Assembly: GCA_035299505.1 (NCBI GenBank)
Contig: DATGWL010000028.1
Coordinates: forward strand, 1-64,000
From: M3007 sp035299505
GTDB taxonomy: Bacteria; Bacteroidota; Bacteroidia; Chitinophagales; Saprospiraceae
Reading direction: 5' to 3'
Length of the DNA: 64,000 nt
This document shows, one piece after another, positions 43,022 through 52,031 of this stretch. Within the stretch, counting starts at the first letter, position 1; every line of letters begins with the position of its first letter. The position numbers and the translations under genes were made by a program. Below the pieces are notes generated by a model. That model saw nothing but the letters and a program-made list of their open reading frames with translations, searched no databases and was not told the origin of the DNA.

Positions 43022-44308
43022 ATGAAATATCAAGCGCTCAGCCCTGAGATGTTTAAAACCAACCGCAAGCGTTTTGCTGCGGAAATGAAACCCGGAACCG
43101 TAGCAATTTTTAATTCAAATGACCAGTTTCCGCGTTCCGGCGATCAATACCACAATTTTCGTCAAAACTCTGCCCTGTTTTGGTTGACTGGCATTGATCA
43201 GGAAGAAACCATGGTGCTGCTTTTCCCGGGATGCCCAAGGGAACAACACGAAGAAGTACTCATCATTCGCCGTACCAACGAGCATTTGGCTGTTTGGGAG
43301 GGACATAAATACACCAAGGAAGAAGCCCGCGCAGCCTCAGGCATTGATAAAGTGTATTTCCTGGACGAAGCTGAAAAGGAAATCAACGAATTGATTTTGC
43401 TCTCTGATGGCATTTACCTGAATTTGAATGAGAATGATCGTTTCCTATCTCCGGTAGAATACCGCGATCTGCGTTATGCACGCGAAATTCAGGCGCGTTA
43501 CCCTGCGCATACATTACACCGCGCCCAACCCATCCTGAAACGCCTGATGACAGTAAAAACCCAATGGGAAGTGGATGCCACACAACAGGCCATTGATATC
43601 ACGGAAAAGGCGTTCAAACGAGTACTGAAATTTGTGAAACCAGGCGTTTGGGAATATGAGGTTGAAGCCGAGATTATCCACGAATTTATCCGCAACCGCG
43701 CCACCGGACACGGCTATACTCCTATTATTGGATCTGGAAAAAATGCCTGTGTGTTGCATTACATTGAAAACAACCAGCAATGTATGGATGGCGATGTGCT
43801 GCTCATGGACTTTGGCTGCGAATATGCCAACTACAATGCAGACCTAACCCGCTCCATTCCGGTAAATGGCCGCTTTACCAAACGCCAGCGTGCCGTGTAC
43901 GATGCAGTGCTAAAGGTACTCAAGGGCGCCCGGGAAATGCTGGTTCCTGGCACCAAATTCCAGGAATATCACAAAGAAGTGGGTAAAATCATGGAAGGCG
44001 AACTTCTGGGATTGGGATTGATTTCTAAAGACGACATTGCCCGCCAGGATAAAGACTGGCCTGCCTATAAAAAGTACTTCATGCACGGCACCAGTCACCA
44101 CCTCGGGCTGGATGTACACGACTTGTTTTTCCGCTACGACACCTTCCGTGCCGGTAATATTTTCACTGTAGAACCTGGCATCTATATTCCGGAAGAAAAC
44201 CTGGGTATTCGTATCGAAAACGATGTACTCATCACAGAAACCGGCAACATTGATATGTTTAAAAACATCCCAATGGAAGCCGACGAAATCGAGGACTGGA
44301 TGAATTGA
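43022..44308 (+). CDS. pepP: Xaa-Pro aminopeptidase P (428 aa)
   Basis: The N-terminal domain (PGTVAIFNSNDQFPRSGDQY) and the C-terminal pita-bread metalloprotease domain are both present. Metal-ligand regions are visible: LLMDFGCEYANYNADLTRS (two Asp), HGTSHHLGLDVHD (His), TVEPGIYIPEENLGIRIEND (Glu). It removes the N-terminal residue from peptides with proline in second position. The length is standard. The stop at 44306-44308 overlaps the start of the large palindrome 44308-44737. Confidence 0.92.
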   Translation: MKYQALSPEMFKTNRKRFAAEMKPGTVAIFNSNDQFPRSGDQYHNFRQNSALFWLTGIDQEETMVLLFPGCPREQHEEVLIIRRTNEHLAVWEGHKYTKEEARAASGIDKVYFLDEAEKEINELILLSDGIYLNLNENDRFLSPVEYRDLRYAREIQARYPAHTLHRAQPILKRLMTVKTQWEVDATQQAIDITEKAFKRVLKFVKPGVWEYEVEAEIIHEFIRNRATGHGYTPIIGSGKNACVLHYIENNQQCMDGDVLLMDFGCEYANYNADLTRSIPVNGRFTKRQRAVYDAVLKVLKGAREMLVPGTKFQEYHKEVGKIMEGELLGLGLISKDDIARQDKDWPAYKKYFMHGTSHHLGLDVHDLFFRYDTFRAGNIFTVEPGIYIPEENLGIRIENDVLITETGNIDMFKNIPMEADEIEDWMN

Positions 44309-44737
44309 AGGCTCGAAGCTAATTTCCGAAGGCACTAAGACGCGTTGACACCAAGGCACGAAGACGCCAAGACACAAAGTAAGATGCGTTGACACAAAGG
44401 CGCGAAGGCACAAAGGCGCGAAGACACAATGTAAGATGCGTCGACACAAAGGCACGAAGACGCGAAGTAAGATGCGTCGACACAAAGGCACGAAGACACA
44501 ATGTAAGATGCGTCGACACAAAGGCGCGAAGACGCGAAGTAAGATGCGTCGACACAAAGGCACGAAGACACAAAGGCGCGAAGGATTGATAGCCGGGCCT
44601 TCAGCCTGGTAAAATAAAAAGAGGTTATTTGACTGACGTCAAATAACCTCTTTGCGTCTTTGCGCCTTCGCGCCTTTGTGTCTTCGCGCCTTGGTGTCAA
44701 CGCGTCTTTGTGACTTCGGAAATTCGCTTCGAGCCTT
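44308..44737. repeat. Giant palindromic word repeat between pepP and the S9 peptidase (GGCACGAAGAC family)
   Basis: Arms of 58 nt (44308-44365 and 44680-44737) are inverted copies with 4 mismatches and touch both stop codons. Inside are five copies of TAAGATGCGT-type units at 44380, 44432, 44468, 44504 and 44540, spaced 52, 36, 36 and 36 bp and built of the word GGCACGAAGAC. They are followed by a perfect 15-bp hairpin AAGAGGTTATTTGAC/GTCAAATAACCTCTT (44619-44652) and further inverted words. Long open frames across it on both strands are compositional artefacts. Confidence 0.9.
44619..44652. terminator. Perfect 15-bp hairpin at the centre of the giant palindrome
   Basis: AAGAGGTTATTTGAC and its exact reverse complement flank a TGAC loop, preceded by AAAATAA. 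It is the likely core terminator of the two convergent genes. Confidence 0.6.
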
Positions 44738-47636
44738 AATACCCTTGAAGGATACCTTTTTCCATGGGAGGCACCCCTCTTTTCATCCAGCTTGGCTCAG
44801 GACCATTCATAAGGTAATGATCGAAGAACTGCTGCATGCGCCGGTGAAAATCAATACGGTTTTGCAGTTTCACCGGCCAGTGTGGTTCATCGTTGTAGTT
44901 GAGCAGCCAGGCGGGTTTACCCAATCTGCGCAATCCTGTAAACAGCTCAATGCCCTGATACCAGGGCACCGCACCGTCTTTATCATTGTGCAGGATCAGG
45001 AGTGGCGTTTCCACCTTATCCAATGAGAATAAGGGTGAGTTTTCCAGAAATTGTTTGGGCTTATCCCAAAGCGTTCCGCCAATCCGGCTTTGCTGATGCT
45101 CATATTGGAACATACGCACCAATCCGGATTCCCAGCGAATGCCGCCGTAAGCGGAGGTCATATTTGCCACCGGCGCTCCAGCTTCCGCGCAGGCGAACAG
45201 ATTGGTTCGGGTAACCAGATATGCAGCCTGATAGCCACCCCAGGAATGGCCCTGCAGCGCTACCCGGGCGGGATCTACAAATCCCTTATCAATCAATGCC
45301 GTAACGCCACTCATGATGGCATTGTACGCCGATTCGCCCGGATATCCGGTCTGGTATGGAATATCCGGTGCAAAAATCAGATAACCCCTGCTGGCATAAA
45401 AAGTAAAGTTGATTTGTGAACGATGAAAATCCGGACTCCGGTGACGCAGCAAATCATCCGTCATCTTCTCATAGAAGTTGACAATCATTGGATATTGCTT
45501 TTTCGGATCGAAACCTTCAGGTTTCACCAACAATCCCTGCAGTTTTTCACCAGTTAAAGATGTCCACTCCACCATTTCCATTGTACCCCAGTTATATTCC
45601 GATTGTTGAGGGTTGACATTCGATACTTGTTTTTCTCCAACCGTTCCAGAGACATAAACCAGATTCGGGAAGGTTTTATAATTCTCCCGGGTGTACATAA
45701 ACACTTCCTCATACCTGGCCCTGATCAGGTTTTTGGTGTATGCATAACCTTCGGCCCATTCCTTTTTCAAGAACGGCACAAACATGGTAGTTTTTAAATT
45801 CAGCCACACATACCCTTCAGATTTGGTTACATCATTGAACTTGTGCAACAACATGGATTTTTCCGGGTTGATGCTGTATTCCTCCGGATCCAGTTTGAGG
45901 TAACGGAATGTGGTTTGGGTAGCTCTGCCATTGGTCAAACATACCGGCTTGGCTTTACCCGTTGGATCCAGGCGCCATATATCGTATTTATCGTATACCA
46001 ACAAAGCCTCGTCATTATCAAGCCAGCCAGCCATACCATGTTCATTAGGCAGGTCCGGCACATCATTTTCTTCATCGTAAAACGGCACTTTACGGTTGTC
46101 TGTCAAACGCGCAATGGTGGCTGTAGCGGCATTCCAGGCAAACCAGGCCGTGTCCTGATCGCTCCACCAGGCCACGAATTTTCCGGATGGCGACAAACGC
46201 GGGTTACAACGAAGGTTCCGGACGATGTTTTTGGTTTCTCCGGTTTCCAGATTCACACTGTAGAGATCCTTATTAGCGGTACCCACAGAGGTAATCAGGT
46301 TCAGGTACGGTTCCTCAGAAATGCCCAGCGCCACACTCAGATTGCGTTTTTCCTGAAAACGCAATTCCGGCAACTCTGGGGATCCCAACGGCACAAAACC
46401 GTTCTTTTTTACATGAAAAACCACCGGATAGGAGCGCTTTTTTTCATTTTCCAGGCGTATTTCCTCCTGCGTATACAGCCGTTTATCGTTCCAGCTCCAA
46501 ACTTCCACATCCACAATTTCCTCTTTCAGCAACATCGTATCGTTCAGGATGGGTGGAGGCGCCATACCGAAATAGAGTTTGGAGCCGTCTTCTGAAAATA
46601 CGGGGCGCGCATACTCACTTATGCCCCATTTACCCGGTATCCGATCCGTTTTGGGCAAAAACGCGCTTTGATCATCGGCAATGTATTTAGCTGAATCCAG
46701 TTTACTATCCCAAAAACCAAGCTTCCATGGACGAATCCGCGCTTTACTGGTATCAACATCTGCTAAAAACGAGGCCTGTCGACCATAATCGTCCAATGAC
46801 AGTTGCTGGAATTTGCCTTTCCCCCGATGCAAAGGCCTCAGGTTGAAGGGTTGTAGATCCAGCAAATAAACTCCGTTTTGGAGGGCATTGCGGTTAGCGG
46901 CAAAAGTGAGGGTATCGCCTTTACCCGTAGAGGTGAAAATCAGGCGGGGACCTTTTTTAGCAAATGCAAAGTCTTTGACGTAAGCAAAAGTATCCTGCTT
47001 TCCGGTTTGGAAATCGCGTACCAAGAGCCGGTAGCCATTATCCTTGTCTTCTTTTTTTGGTTTTTTACCTCCCTTGGCTTCCTTGGCAGGCTTGGGTGCG
47101 GTGGCCGTTTTGGTAGAATCCGGTGCGGTGGTTTTGACAGTATCCTTGGATGCAGGAGCCGGTTTTTCTGCCTTTTCTGTTTCAATTTGAAAAGCCATCC
47201 ACCCACTCCATTTTTCCGGCACTACAAAGGATTTCAGGCGGGCAATTTTCTCCAGTTTCTGTGTTTTCAGGTCGAGTATAGCCAGGGTATCCTTGGGCAA
47301 ATCTTCGTCTTTTACTTTTTTGCGGCGATGGGCTTTCAACGTATCAAGCGCCGGTTTGATGCGAAATATCAGCCATTTGGAGTCGTCAGAAAACTGAGGC
47401 TCACTGCTGCGCGAAAACACCTGGGTAGTACCCGTGGATGCGCTCCAGAGATGGATTTCTGAATCACCTTCCGTTACAGGCGTTTGCATCCAAACCACAA
47501 ACTGACCATTATTGGAAAGTTTAGGCTGTTCAATCTTGCGCCAACGATGCACGTCGGCATGATCCATTACTTTCTTGTTTTGGGCAAAAACAGGAAACGT
47601 CAATGCCAGAAAAAAGGCAAGGAAAGAGTGTTTCAT
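44736..47636 (-). CDS. S9 family (prolyl oligopeptidase-type) peptidase, secreted (966 aa)
   Basis: The signal peptide MKHSFLAFFLALTFPVFAQ is followed by a long beta-propeller-like region (residues about 20-650) with a Lys/Ala/Pro-rich low-complexity insert near residues 155-200. The C-terminal alpha/beta-hydrolase domain carries the nucleophile elbow GHSWGGYQAAYL, the catalytic Asp in LILHNDKDGAVPW and the His in DEPHWPV. It cleaves peptides outside the cytoplasm, probably dipeptidyl- or acyl-peptide-type. It is longer than typical DPP4-like enzymes because of the insert. Orientation and spacing suggest a single-gene unit. Confidence 0.9.
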   Translation of the reverse strand: MKHSFLAFFLALTFPVFAQNKKVMDHADVHRWRKIEQPKLSNNGQFVVWMQTPVTEGDSEIHLWSASTGTTQVFSRSSEPQFSDDSKWLIFRIKPALDTLKAHRRKKVKDEDLPKDTLAILDLKTQKLEKIARLKSFVVPEKWSGWMAFQIETEKAEKPAPASKDTVKTTAPDSTKTATAPKPAKEAKGGKKPKKEDKDNGYRLLVRDFQTGKQDTFAYVKDFAFAKKGPRLIFTSTGKGDTLTFAANRNALQNGVYLLDLQPFNLRPLHRGKGKFQQLSLDDYGRQASFLADVDTSKARIRPWKLGFWDSKLDSAKYIADDQSAFLPKTDRIPGKWGISEYARPVFSEDGSKLYFGMAPPPILNDTMLLKEEIVDVEVWSWNDKRLYTQEEIRLENEKKRSYPVVFHVKKNGFVPLGSPELPELRFQEKRNLSVALGISEEPYLNLITSVGTANKDLYSVNLETGETKNIVRNLRCNPRLSPSGKFVAWWSDQDTAWFAWNAATATIARLTDNRKVPFYDEENDVPDLPNEHGMAGWLDNDEALLVYDKYDIWRLDPTGKAKPVCLTNGRATQTTFRYLKLDPEEYSINPEKSMLLHKFNDVTKSEGYVWLNLKTTMFVPFLKKEWAEGYAYTKNLIRARYEEVFMYTRENYKTFPNLVYVSGTVGEKQVSNVNPQQSEYNWGTMEMVEWTSLTGEKLQGLLVKPEGFDPKKQYPMIVNFYEKMTDDLLRHRSPDFHRSQINFTFYASRGYLIFAPDIPYQTGYPGESAYNAIMSGVTALIDKGFVDPARVALQGHSWGGYQAAYLVTRTNLFACAEAGAPVANMTSAYGGIRWESGLVRMFQYEHQQSRIGGTLWDKPKQFLENSPLFSLDKVETPLLILHNDKDGAVPWYQGIELFTGLRRLGKPAWLLNYNDEPHWPVKLQNRIDFHRRMQQFFDHYLMNGPEPSWMKRGVPPMEKGILQGY

Positions 47637-47676
47637 GGTGAAATAAAATAGATGAGAGAAAGCTATAATAACTTGC

Positions 47677-48525
47677 TTAACGAGTCATCTTCCAGCGCTT
47701 ATGACTCCAGAGCCATTGCCCGGGATATTCCCGAATATCAGTTTCCAGCCGCTGCGAATACGCCCGGGTAATAGACATTTCTGCCGCATTGGCGGGATCA
47801 GCACAAATTTCAGCAAACTCGATGTCGTAAAACCCTCTTCGGCTGGTACGGATAACCCTATAATACAGCACAGGCAATCCAAATTTGCGCCCCAGCACAT
47901 CTGCACCCGGCAGAGAAGCGGTGTCGCGCCCCAGAAAATCTACCCAGTGCGCACTCTTTCGACTACTGGGCGACTGATCTGAAAGCAAAATAAATACAGC
48001 AGGCTGGTTGCCTTCTGCCCGCTTTCGCATGGTTTTGAATACATCATCCATGGATACCATTTCCATACCTGTACGCGAGCGCGCACGATTGAGGTAGGCA
48101 TCCATTTTCTTATTGGTCAGTGGTTTATAGGCTGTAATGGTTGAACCGTGAAAATGAAGCGGCATACTCAGGCCAGAGTATTCCCAATTACACAAATGGC
48201 TTCCGGTGAGGATAATACTTTGCCCCCGGTCAAGGTATTGATTGACCAACTCCACATTCAAGCAAACGGCTCTTCGGTCAATTTCATCAGTTGGGGTGGA
48301 AAAAGACTTCAGTGTTTCCAGGGTAACATCTGTCAGGTTCCGGTATGCCTCTTTCATCAGGGCCTTAATTTCTTCCGATGTTTTCTCCGGAAAGGCACGT
48401 TGCAGGTTGTCGCGGATTACCCCTTTGCGGTAACCAATGACGCGATGGAGGAAAAATGCCATCACATCTGACAAAACATACAAGACGCGGAACGGCACAA
48501 GCCGGAACAGGTGTAACAGAAACAT
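47677..48525 (-). CDS. Lysophospholipid/lipid A (Kdo2-lipid IVA) acyltransferase, LpxL-like (282 aa)
   Basis: This LpxL/HtrB family member (Lip_A_acyltrans) has a hydrophobic N-terminal helix (MFLLHLFRLVPFRVLYVLSD), a GSHLCNWEYSG catalytic motif (His/Glu), an RARSRTGMEMVSM substrate region, LLSDQSPSSRKSAHWVDFLG and a C-terminal WLWSHKRWKM. It transfers an acyl chain to a lipid A precursor, affecting the outer membrane. The start at 48525 is preferred because the longer frame would begin inside the terminator hairpin 48542-48580. It is downstream of the MltA gene, separated by that terminator. Confidence 0.86.
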   Translation of the reverse strand: MFLLHLFRLVPFRVLYVLSDVMAFFLHRVIGYRKGVIRDNLQRAFPEKTSEEIKALMKEAYRNLTDVTLETLKSFSTPTDEIDRRAVCLNVELVNQYLDRGQSIILTGSHLCNWEYSGLSMPLHFHGSTITAYKPLTNKKMDAYLNRARSRTGMEMVSMDDVFKTMRKRAEGNQPAVFILLSDQSPSSRKSAHWVDFLGRDTASLPGADVLGRKFGLPVLYYRVIRTSRRGFYDIEFAEICADPANAAEMSITRAYSQRLETDIREYPGQWLWSHKRWKMTR

Positions 48526-48541
48526 GGGTATGAACGACAAA

Positions 48542-48580
48542 AACTTTGCCCCTGAGATCAGTTGATTCAGGGGCAAAGTT
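48542..48580 (-). terminator. Intrinsic terminator between mltA and the LpxL-like gene
   Basis: The hairpin AACTTTGCCCCTGA/TCAGGGGCAAAGTT is perfect over 14 bp, with an ATCA/TGAT inner stem. On the minus strand it is followed by TTTTTG. It ends mltA transcription and fixes the LpxL start downstream of it. Confidence 0.85.
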
Positions 48581-48612
48581 CGCAAAATATATACTTAACG
48601 CACGACGGCGCA

Positions 48613-49659
48613 TTACTGTTTGGGCAACAAAACCCACAATCGGCCAAGGCCATTGATTTTGCGGGCTTCCTGCAAACCTTTTTGACCTATTCCGCAGTAT
48701 AAATCCATTCGTTTGGTGTTCAGGATGGCGCCACCCCGGTCCTGTGCAAACAAAATACGGTAGGTATATCCTTTCAATTTGCCGGAGGCATCCAAATCGG
48801 GCAATTCAGCCAGTAATGTGGCGCCGAGCGGGATATAGCGCAGGTCGACAGCAATAGAATACCGGGCTGTCAATGGGAAAGTGCCACATCCGAGCACCTG
48901 ATTGTCTACTTCTACAAAAAATACATAAGAGCCACCGGCCCCTTTCACAGATTGGCCGAAACCGAAGTGTTTGCGTTCGCCATCGGGGAACTCAACCATA
49001 CAATTGCCCTGAAGCTGAGCGTTGCGCAACTCTTTTTTGGAACGCAGCCAGGCCAGTTCCAAACCTTTTCCGGCCAATGCTCCGGCTTCAATGGCAGCGG
49101 GATTAGGAATACCAGAACCAGGACTTTTCAGCATGGGCACTGAATATTCCGGTGTTTGCACCCTGCTGGCCTTGATTACGGGGGTATAATAGCCGGTCAT
49201 ACGTACCCGGTGATTTTTCAAATCGGTATTAACCTGATAGAAATCAAAAGTGGTCATCAGAACACTTGGATCCAGGAGGTTGACACCCTGGAGCAAATCC
49301 AGCGTGCGTTGCATTTCTGCTTTTTGAATACCGGATGCGCCACGGGCAGGCACGTCTTTTCGGCGGAGATAGTTGGCCTGCTCTACCATGGCCTCCAGCA
49401 TATCTGGCTCGAAGGTGAGGTAGGGCATGGTATCCGGCATGGCGTGGGTCAGCACTTTAGACGACACCTTGCGTTCGCCAAGCGGAGCGGGCATATCAGC
49501 TATCACAGCGGAGTTTCCTGGCGCTGGCATTTCAGGAACTGTGGCAAAAGCCTTTTCAGGGGTGTTTTTGCCGGACTTAATGCCCAGCCCCCAGATTGCT
49601 GCCATGCAGCAGATCAGGACGACAAAATCGGTAATAACGACACGTCGGGCTGAACGCAT
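48613..49659 (-). CDS. mltA: Murein transglycosylase A-like protein, membrane-anchored (348 aa)
   Basis: A short basic N-terminus and a single transmembrane helix (VVITDFVVLICCMAAIWGL, about residues 6-25) precede an MltA domain (MTGYYTPVIKASRVQTPEYS, FPLTARYSIAVDLRYIPLG) and a C-terminal 3D domain whose DRGGAILNTKRMDLYCG holds the conserved Asp. It cleaves peptidoglycan glycan strands non-hydrolytically. E. coli MltA is a lipoprotein; this one uses a transmembrane anchor. The start MRSARRVV lies downstream of the -7 promoter at 49722-49729; longer frames overlap that site. Confidence 0.85.
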   Translation of the reverse strand: MRSARRVVITDFVVLICCMAAIWGLGIKSGKNTPEKAFATVPEMPAPGNSAVIADMPAPLGERKVSSKVLTHAMPDTMPYLTFEPDMLEAMVEQANYLRRKDVPARGASGIQKAEMQRTLDLLQGVNLLDPSVLMTTFDFYQVNTDLKNHRVRMTGYYTPVIKASRVQTPEYSVPMLKSPGSGIPNPAAIEAGALAGKGLELAWLRSKKELRNAQLQGNCMVEFPDGERKHFGFGQSVKGAGGSYVFFVEVDNQVLGCGTFPLTARYSIAVDLRYIPLGATLLAELPDLDASGKLKGYTYRILFAQDRGGAILNTKRMDLYCGIGQKGLQEARKINGLGRLWVLLPKQ

Positions 49660-49721
49660 AAGGGGGGAGGAGGGAGCGGTTGCGACCGGAAGGGTCAGCG
49701 CATTTACATTTTTCGTTTCCA

Positions 49722-49729
49722 CAAATGTA
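49722..49729 (-). promoter_or_regulatory. -7 promoter element of mltA
   Basis: The minus strand reads TACATTTG (TAnnTTTG), starting RNA near 49715 and confirming a downstream translation start. Confidence 0.6.
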
Positions 49730-49858
49730 AAGTGTATGACGCAAGTGGAGGTAGTGAATGGGGGGAACAAAATCAACCCGCCTCCACAGGGGCATACCGT
49801 GGGCTGGAAAAAATTATGCCAAATTACAATTTGTTAACAAACATTAGGTTTTGAACAC

Positions 49859-51208
49859 TCACTTCCTTGCCAGCCACTCCCGGAAAACACGTTCCACTTC
49901 TGGTCCGTTCCACTTATTTTCTACATCCGGAATGGCCAGTATTTCTTTGAACAAGGCGTTCTGTGCATCATCTTCCTGCATAGCCACATGGTATGGTGTG
50001 TTGCTGAAGGTAACCATGGAATACACCGGCAGGAAATCCTGAGGAAACTTGGCGTGCAGGTCGGCTGTAATTTTTTTGCGCAGCAGAAACTTTGGATCAG
50101 CTACCAGATCCCGCATTTCAATGAAATTTCTCTGTGCAAGCTCTGCAATGGCATGACCGTCCGGCACCCGGGCTTTGGCAAAGGCCGGGATGGTTTTCGA
50201 CCAATCGCCGCCCATTTCGTCCAGCATAGCGTCCAGAATAGTGCAATCTTCAAAACCGGCATTCATACCCTGACCATAAAAAGGAACAATAGCGTGAGCG
50301 GCATCCCCCAGCAGCAAAATACGCCCCTGCCATTGCCAGGGAGAGCATTGTACAGTTACCAGAGAGGAGGTAGGGTTTGCCCAAAAGTCATGCAACAAGG
50401 TGGGCATCAACGGAATTGCATCCGGGAAATATTTCCCAAAAAAGGCCATCACCTCGGCGTCATTCGTCAGATGTTCAAAGGAAACCGGCCCCTCAAAAGG
50501 CAGAAACATGGTGCAGGTGAAACTGCCATCTGCATTGGGGAGGGCTATCAGCATATGGTTGCCGCGAGGCCAGATATGCAGAGCATCCGGGTCCATGCGG
50601 TGACTGCCGTCTGCATTGGGCGGAATGGTCAGTTCCTTGTAGCCATGATCCAGGTAAAACTGCCGGTAATTGAACCTGTCGGTACGCTGCAAAGCATACC
50701 TCACCGCACTGAACGCGCCATCTGTACCAAAAATAAGCGGTGCATCCAGGGTTTTAACCTCTCCGGTTTTCATATCCTCGAAGGTAATCACCGGATTATT
50801 CAAATCCACTTCAACACAACGGTGTTCAAAGTAAAACTCCACATTGGGAAACGCTCCGGCGATGTGCAACAACTCCAGATTCAATCCACCGCGCGAAACG
50901 GAATAAATGGCTTCACCTTCCTTGCCGTAGGGCTGAAAAACGACCTCCCCACTCAGGTTGTGTATCATACGGCCGGGCATGGGAATGGCTACTTTTTCAA
51001 GTTTTTCCCGAATTCCGGCTTTATCAATGGCTTTCCAGCCCCGTTCGCTCATGGCCAGATTGATACTTTTCCCACCGTAATACCCGGCCTGACGCATATC
51101 GCTCCTGCGTTCAAAAACCTTAACCTGATACCCGCGACGGGCAAGAAATACGGCCCATAGCGAGCCTACAAGGCCTGCGCCTACAATGATGGCAGTTTCG
51201 TTTTTCAT
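49859..51208 (-). CDS. kmo: Kynurenine 3-monooxygenase (449 aa)
   Basis: This FAD-dependent aromatic hydroxylase has the dinucleotide-binding VGAGLVGS (residues 9-16), ERRSDMRQAGYYGGKSINLA, and the GD motif with LLGDAAHAIVPFYGQGMNAG. The text matches KMO closely across the middle (SVSRGGLNLELLHIA, HIWPRGNHMLIALPNADGSF). It converts kynurenine to 3-hydroxykynurenine with NADPH, in the tryptophan degradation route to quinolinate/NAD. No other kynurenine-pathway gene lies nearby. A TAACTTCG near-match to the -7 promoter sits about 10 bp upstream of the ATG. Confidence 0.9.
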   Translation of the reverse strand: MKNETAIIVGAGLVGSLWAVFLARRGYQVKVFERRSDMRQAGYYGGKSINLAMSERGWKAIDKAGIREKLEKVAIPMPGRMIHNLSGEVVFQPYGKEGEAIYSVSRGGLNLELLHIAGAFPNVEFYFEHRCVEVDLNNPVITFEDMKTGEVKTLDAPLIFGTDGAFSAVRYALQRTDRFNYRQFYLDHGYKELTIPPNADGSHRMDPDALHIWPRGNHMLIALPNADGSFTCTMFLPFEGPVSFEHLTNDAEVMAFFGKYFPDAIPLMPTLLHDFWANPTSSLVTVQCSPWQWQGRILLLGDAAHAIVPFYGQGMNAGFEDCTILDAMLDEMGGDWSKTIPAFAKARVPDGHAIAELAQRNFIEMRDLVADPKFLLRKKITADLHAKFPQDFLPVYSMVTFSNTPYHVAMQEDDAQNALFKEILAIPDVENKWNGPEVERVFREWLARK

Positions 51209-51271
51209 GGTGCGAAGTTATCAGCCTCCCCAGTAAATTCAACCGGATTCCAAGTGGCTGCCGCTAATTGA

Positions 51272-51940
51272 TTATGTGTCTAAAAAAGAGAGGTCCACCC
51301 AATAGCGTTTTGGGTTGTCGGGATCAATCAGTACCCGCACAGTACTGCCCTCAGGAAGGAAATCGAAGGGATCAGTGGAGATTGTATCACTTTCAAATCT
51401 GTACAACTGCTGGGTGTATGGATCCAGCCATTCGCATTTCAAGGTGTAGTAAGACCGGCCTTTATTGGAGCCGCGTTTCACGTCGGTTAATTTAGCCTGA
51501 ATTTCTTTCCCGAATTGTTGTAGCCAGTTGTACAAACGCCGCTTTTTTTCCAGCCAGTAAATTCCGCCAAACCCCACTCCACCATGAGTAAAAAAGAAAA
51601 TGAGGGGGAAAAGGTTGAACCAACCCTCCCCTTCCAGTTCCACATCAGTTGGATCGTCTGGCAGATAATATACTTTAAGCTGATCTCCAATTTCTGGTGG
51701 GCTGCTGCTGTAAGAGCTTGATTCGTACACATGTTCCCGGCCACTTTCATCCAAGAACCTAACCACCGGCGCCACAGAACTTTTGGAATAACTCAAATCT
51801 ACAACCGTACCCATGGTTTCAATACCATTGTGGGTCACTTTCCACCTGCTATATACCAAACCTGCCGAAATTAGTCCGCACAACAGTCCGGCAGCAGCAA
51901 AAATGCCGAAGAAAAAGTACATACAGCCTTTGGATCTCAT
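51272..51940 (-). CDS. DUF3592-type membrane protein (222 aa)
   Basis: Two transmembrane helices (FFFGIFAAAGLLCGLISAGLV, about residues 9-29, and LFPLIFFFTHGGVGFGGIYW, about 110-129) surround a beta-rich domain matching DUF3592 (GIETMGTVVDLSYSK, APVVRFLDESGREHVY, GDQLKVYYLPDDPTD). A second beta-rich segment follows (SYYTLKCEWLDP, STVRVLIDPDNPKRYWVDLS). The function is unknown; such proteins are small membrane proteins with an extracytoplasmic or cytoplasmic beta domain. It is divergent from the membrane protein at 52032. Confidence 0.75.
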   Translation of the reverse strand: MRSKGCMYFFFGIFAAAGLLCGLISAGLVYSRWKVTHNGIETMGTVVDLSYSKSSVAPVVRFLDESGREHVYESSSYSSSPPEIGDQLKVYYLPDDPTDVELEGEGWFNLFPLIFFFTHGGVGFGGIYWLEKKRRLYNWLQQFGKEIQAKLTDVKRGSNKGRSYYTLKCEWLDPYTQQLYRFESDTISTDPFDFLPEGSTVRVLIDPDNPKRYWVDLSFLDT

Positions 51941-52031
51941 ATCGATGATTTTCAGTAAATGTCAGTTTTCGCAGCTAACGTAAACTGTTTTTACCATTTA
52001 AACAGCATCTTTGCCTTACAATCCATTCATC

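Noticed and set aside
44380..44583. CRISPR-like array of 36-bp repeats
   Set aside because: The units abut without unique spacers and vary as tandem repeats; no cas genes are near.
44319..44700. Several overlapping reading frames with repeats such as CLRAFVSTHLT
   Set aside because: They are translations of the 36-bp/11-nt word repeat in all frames; open only because the repeat lacks stops.
49988..51160. 390-codon plus-strand frame opposite kmo
   Set aside because: Shadow; kmo motifs on the minus strand are complete.
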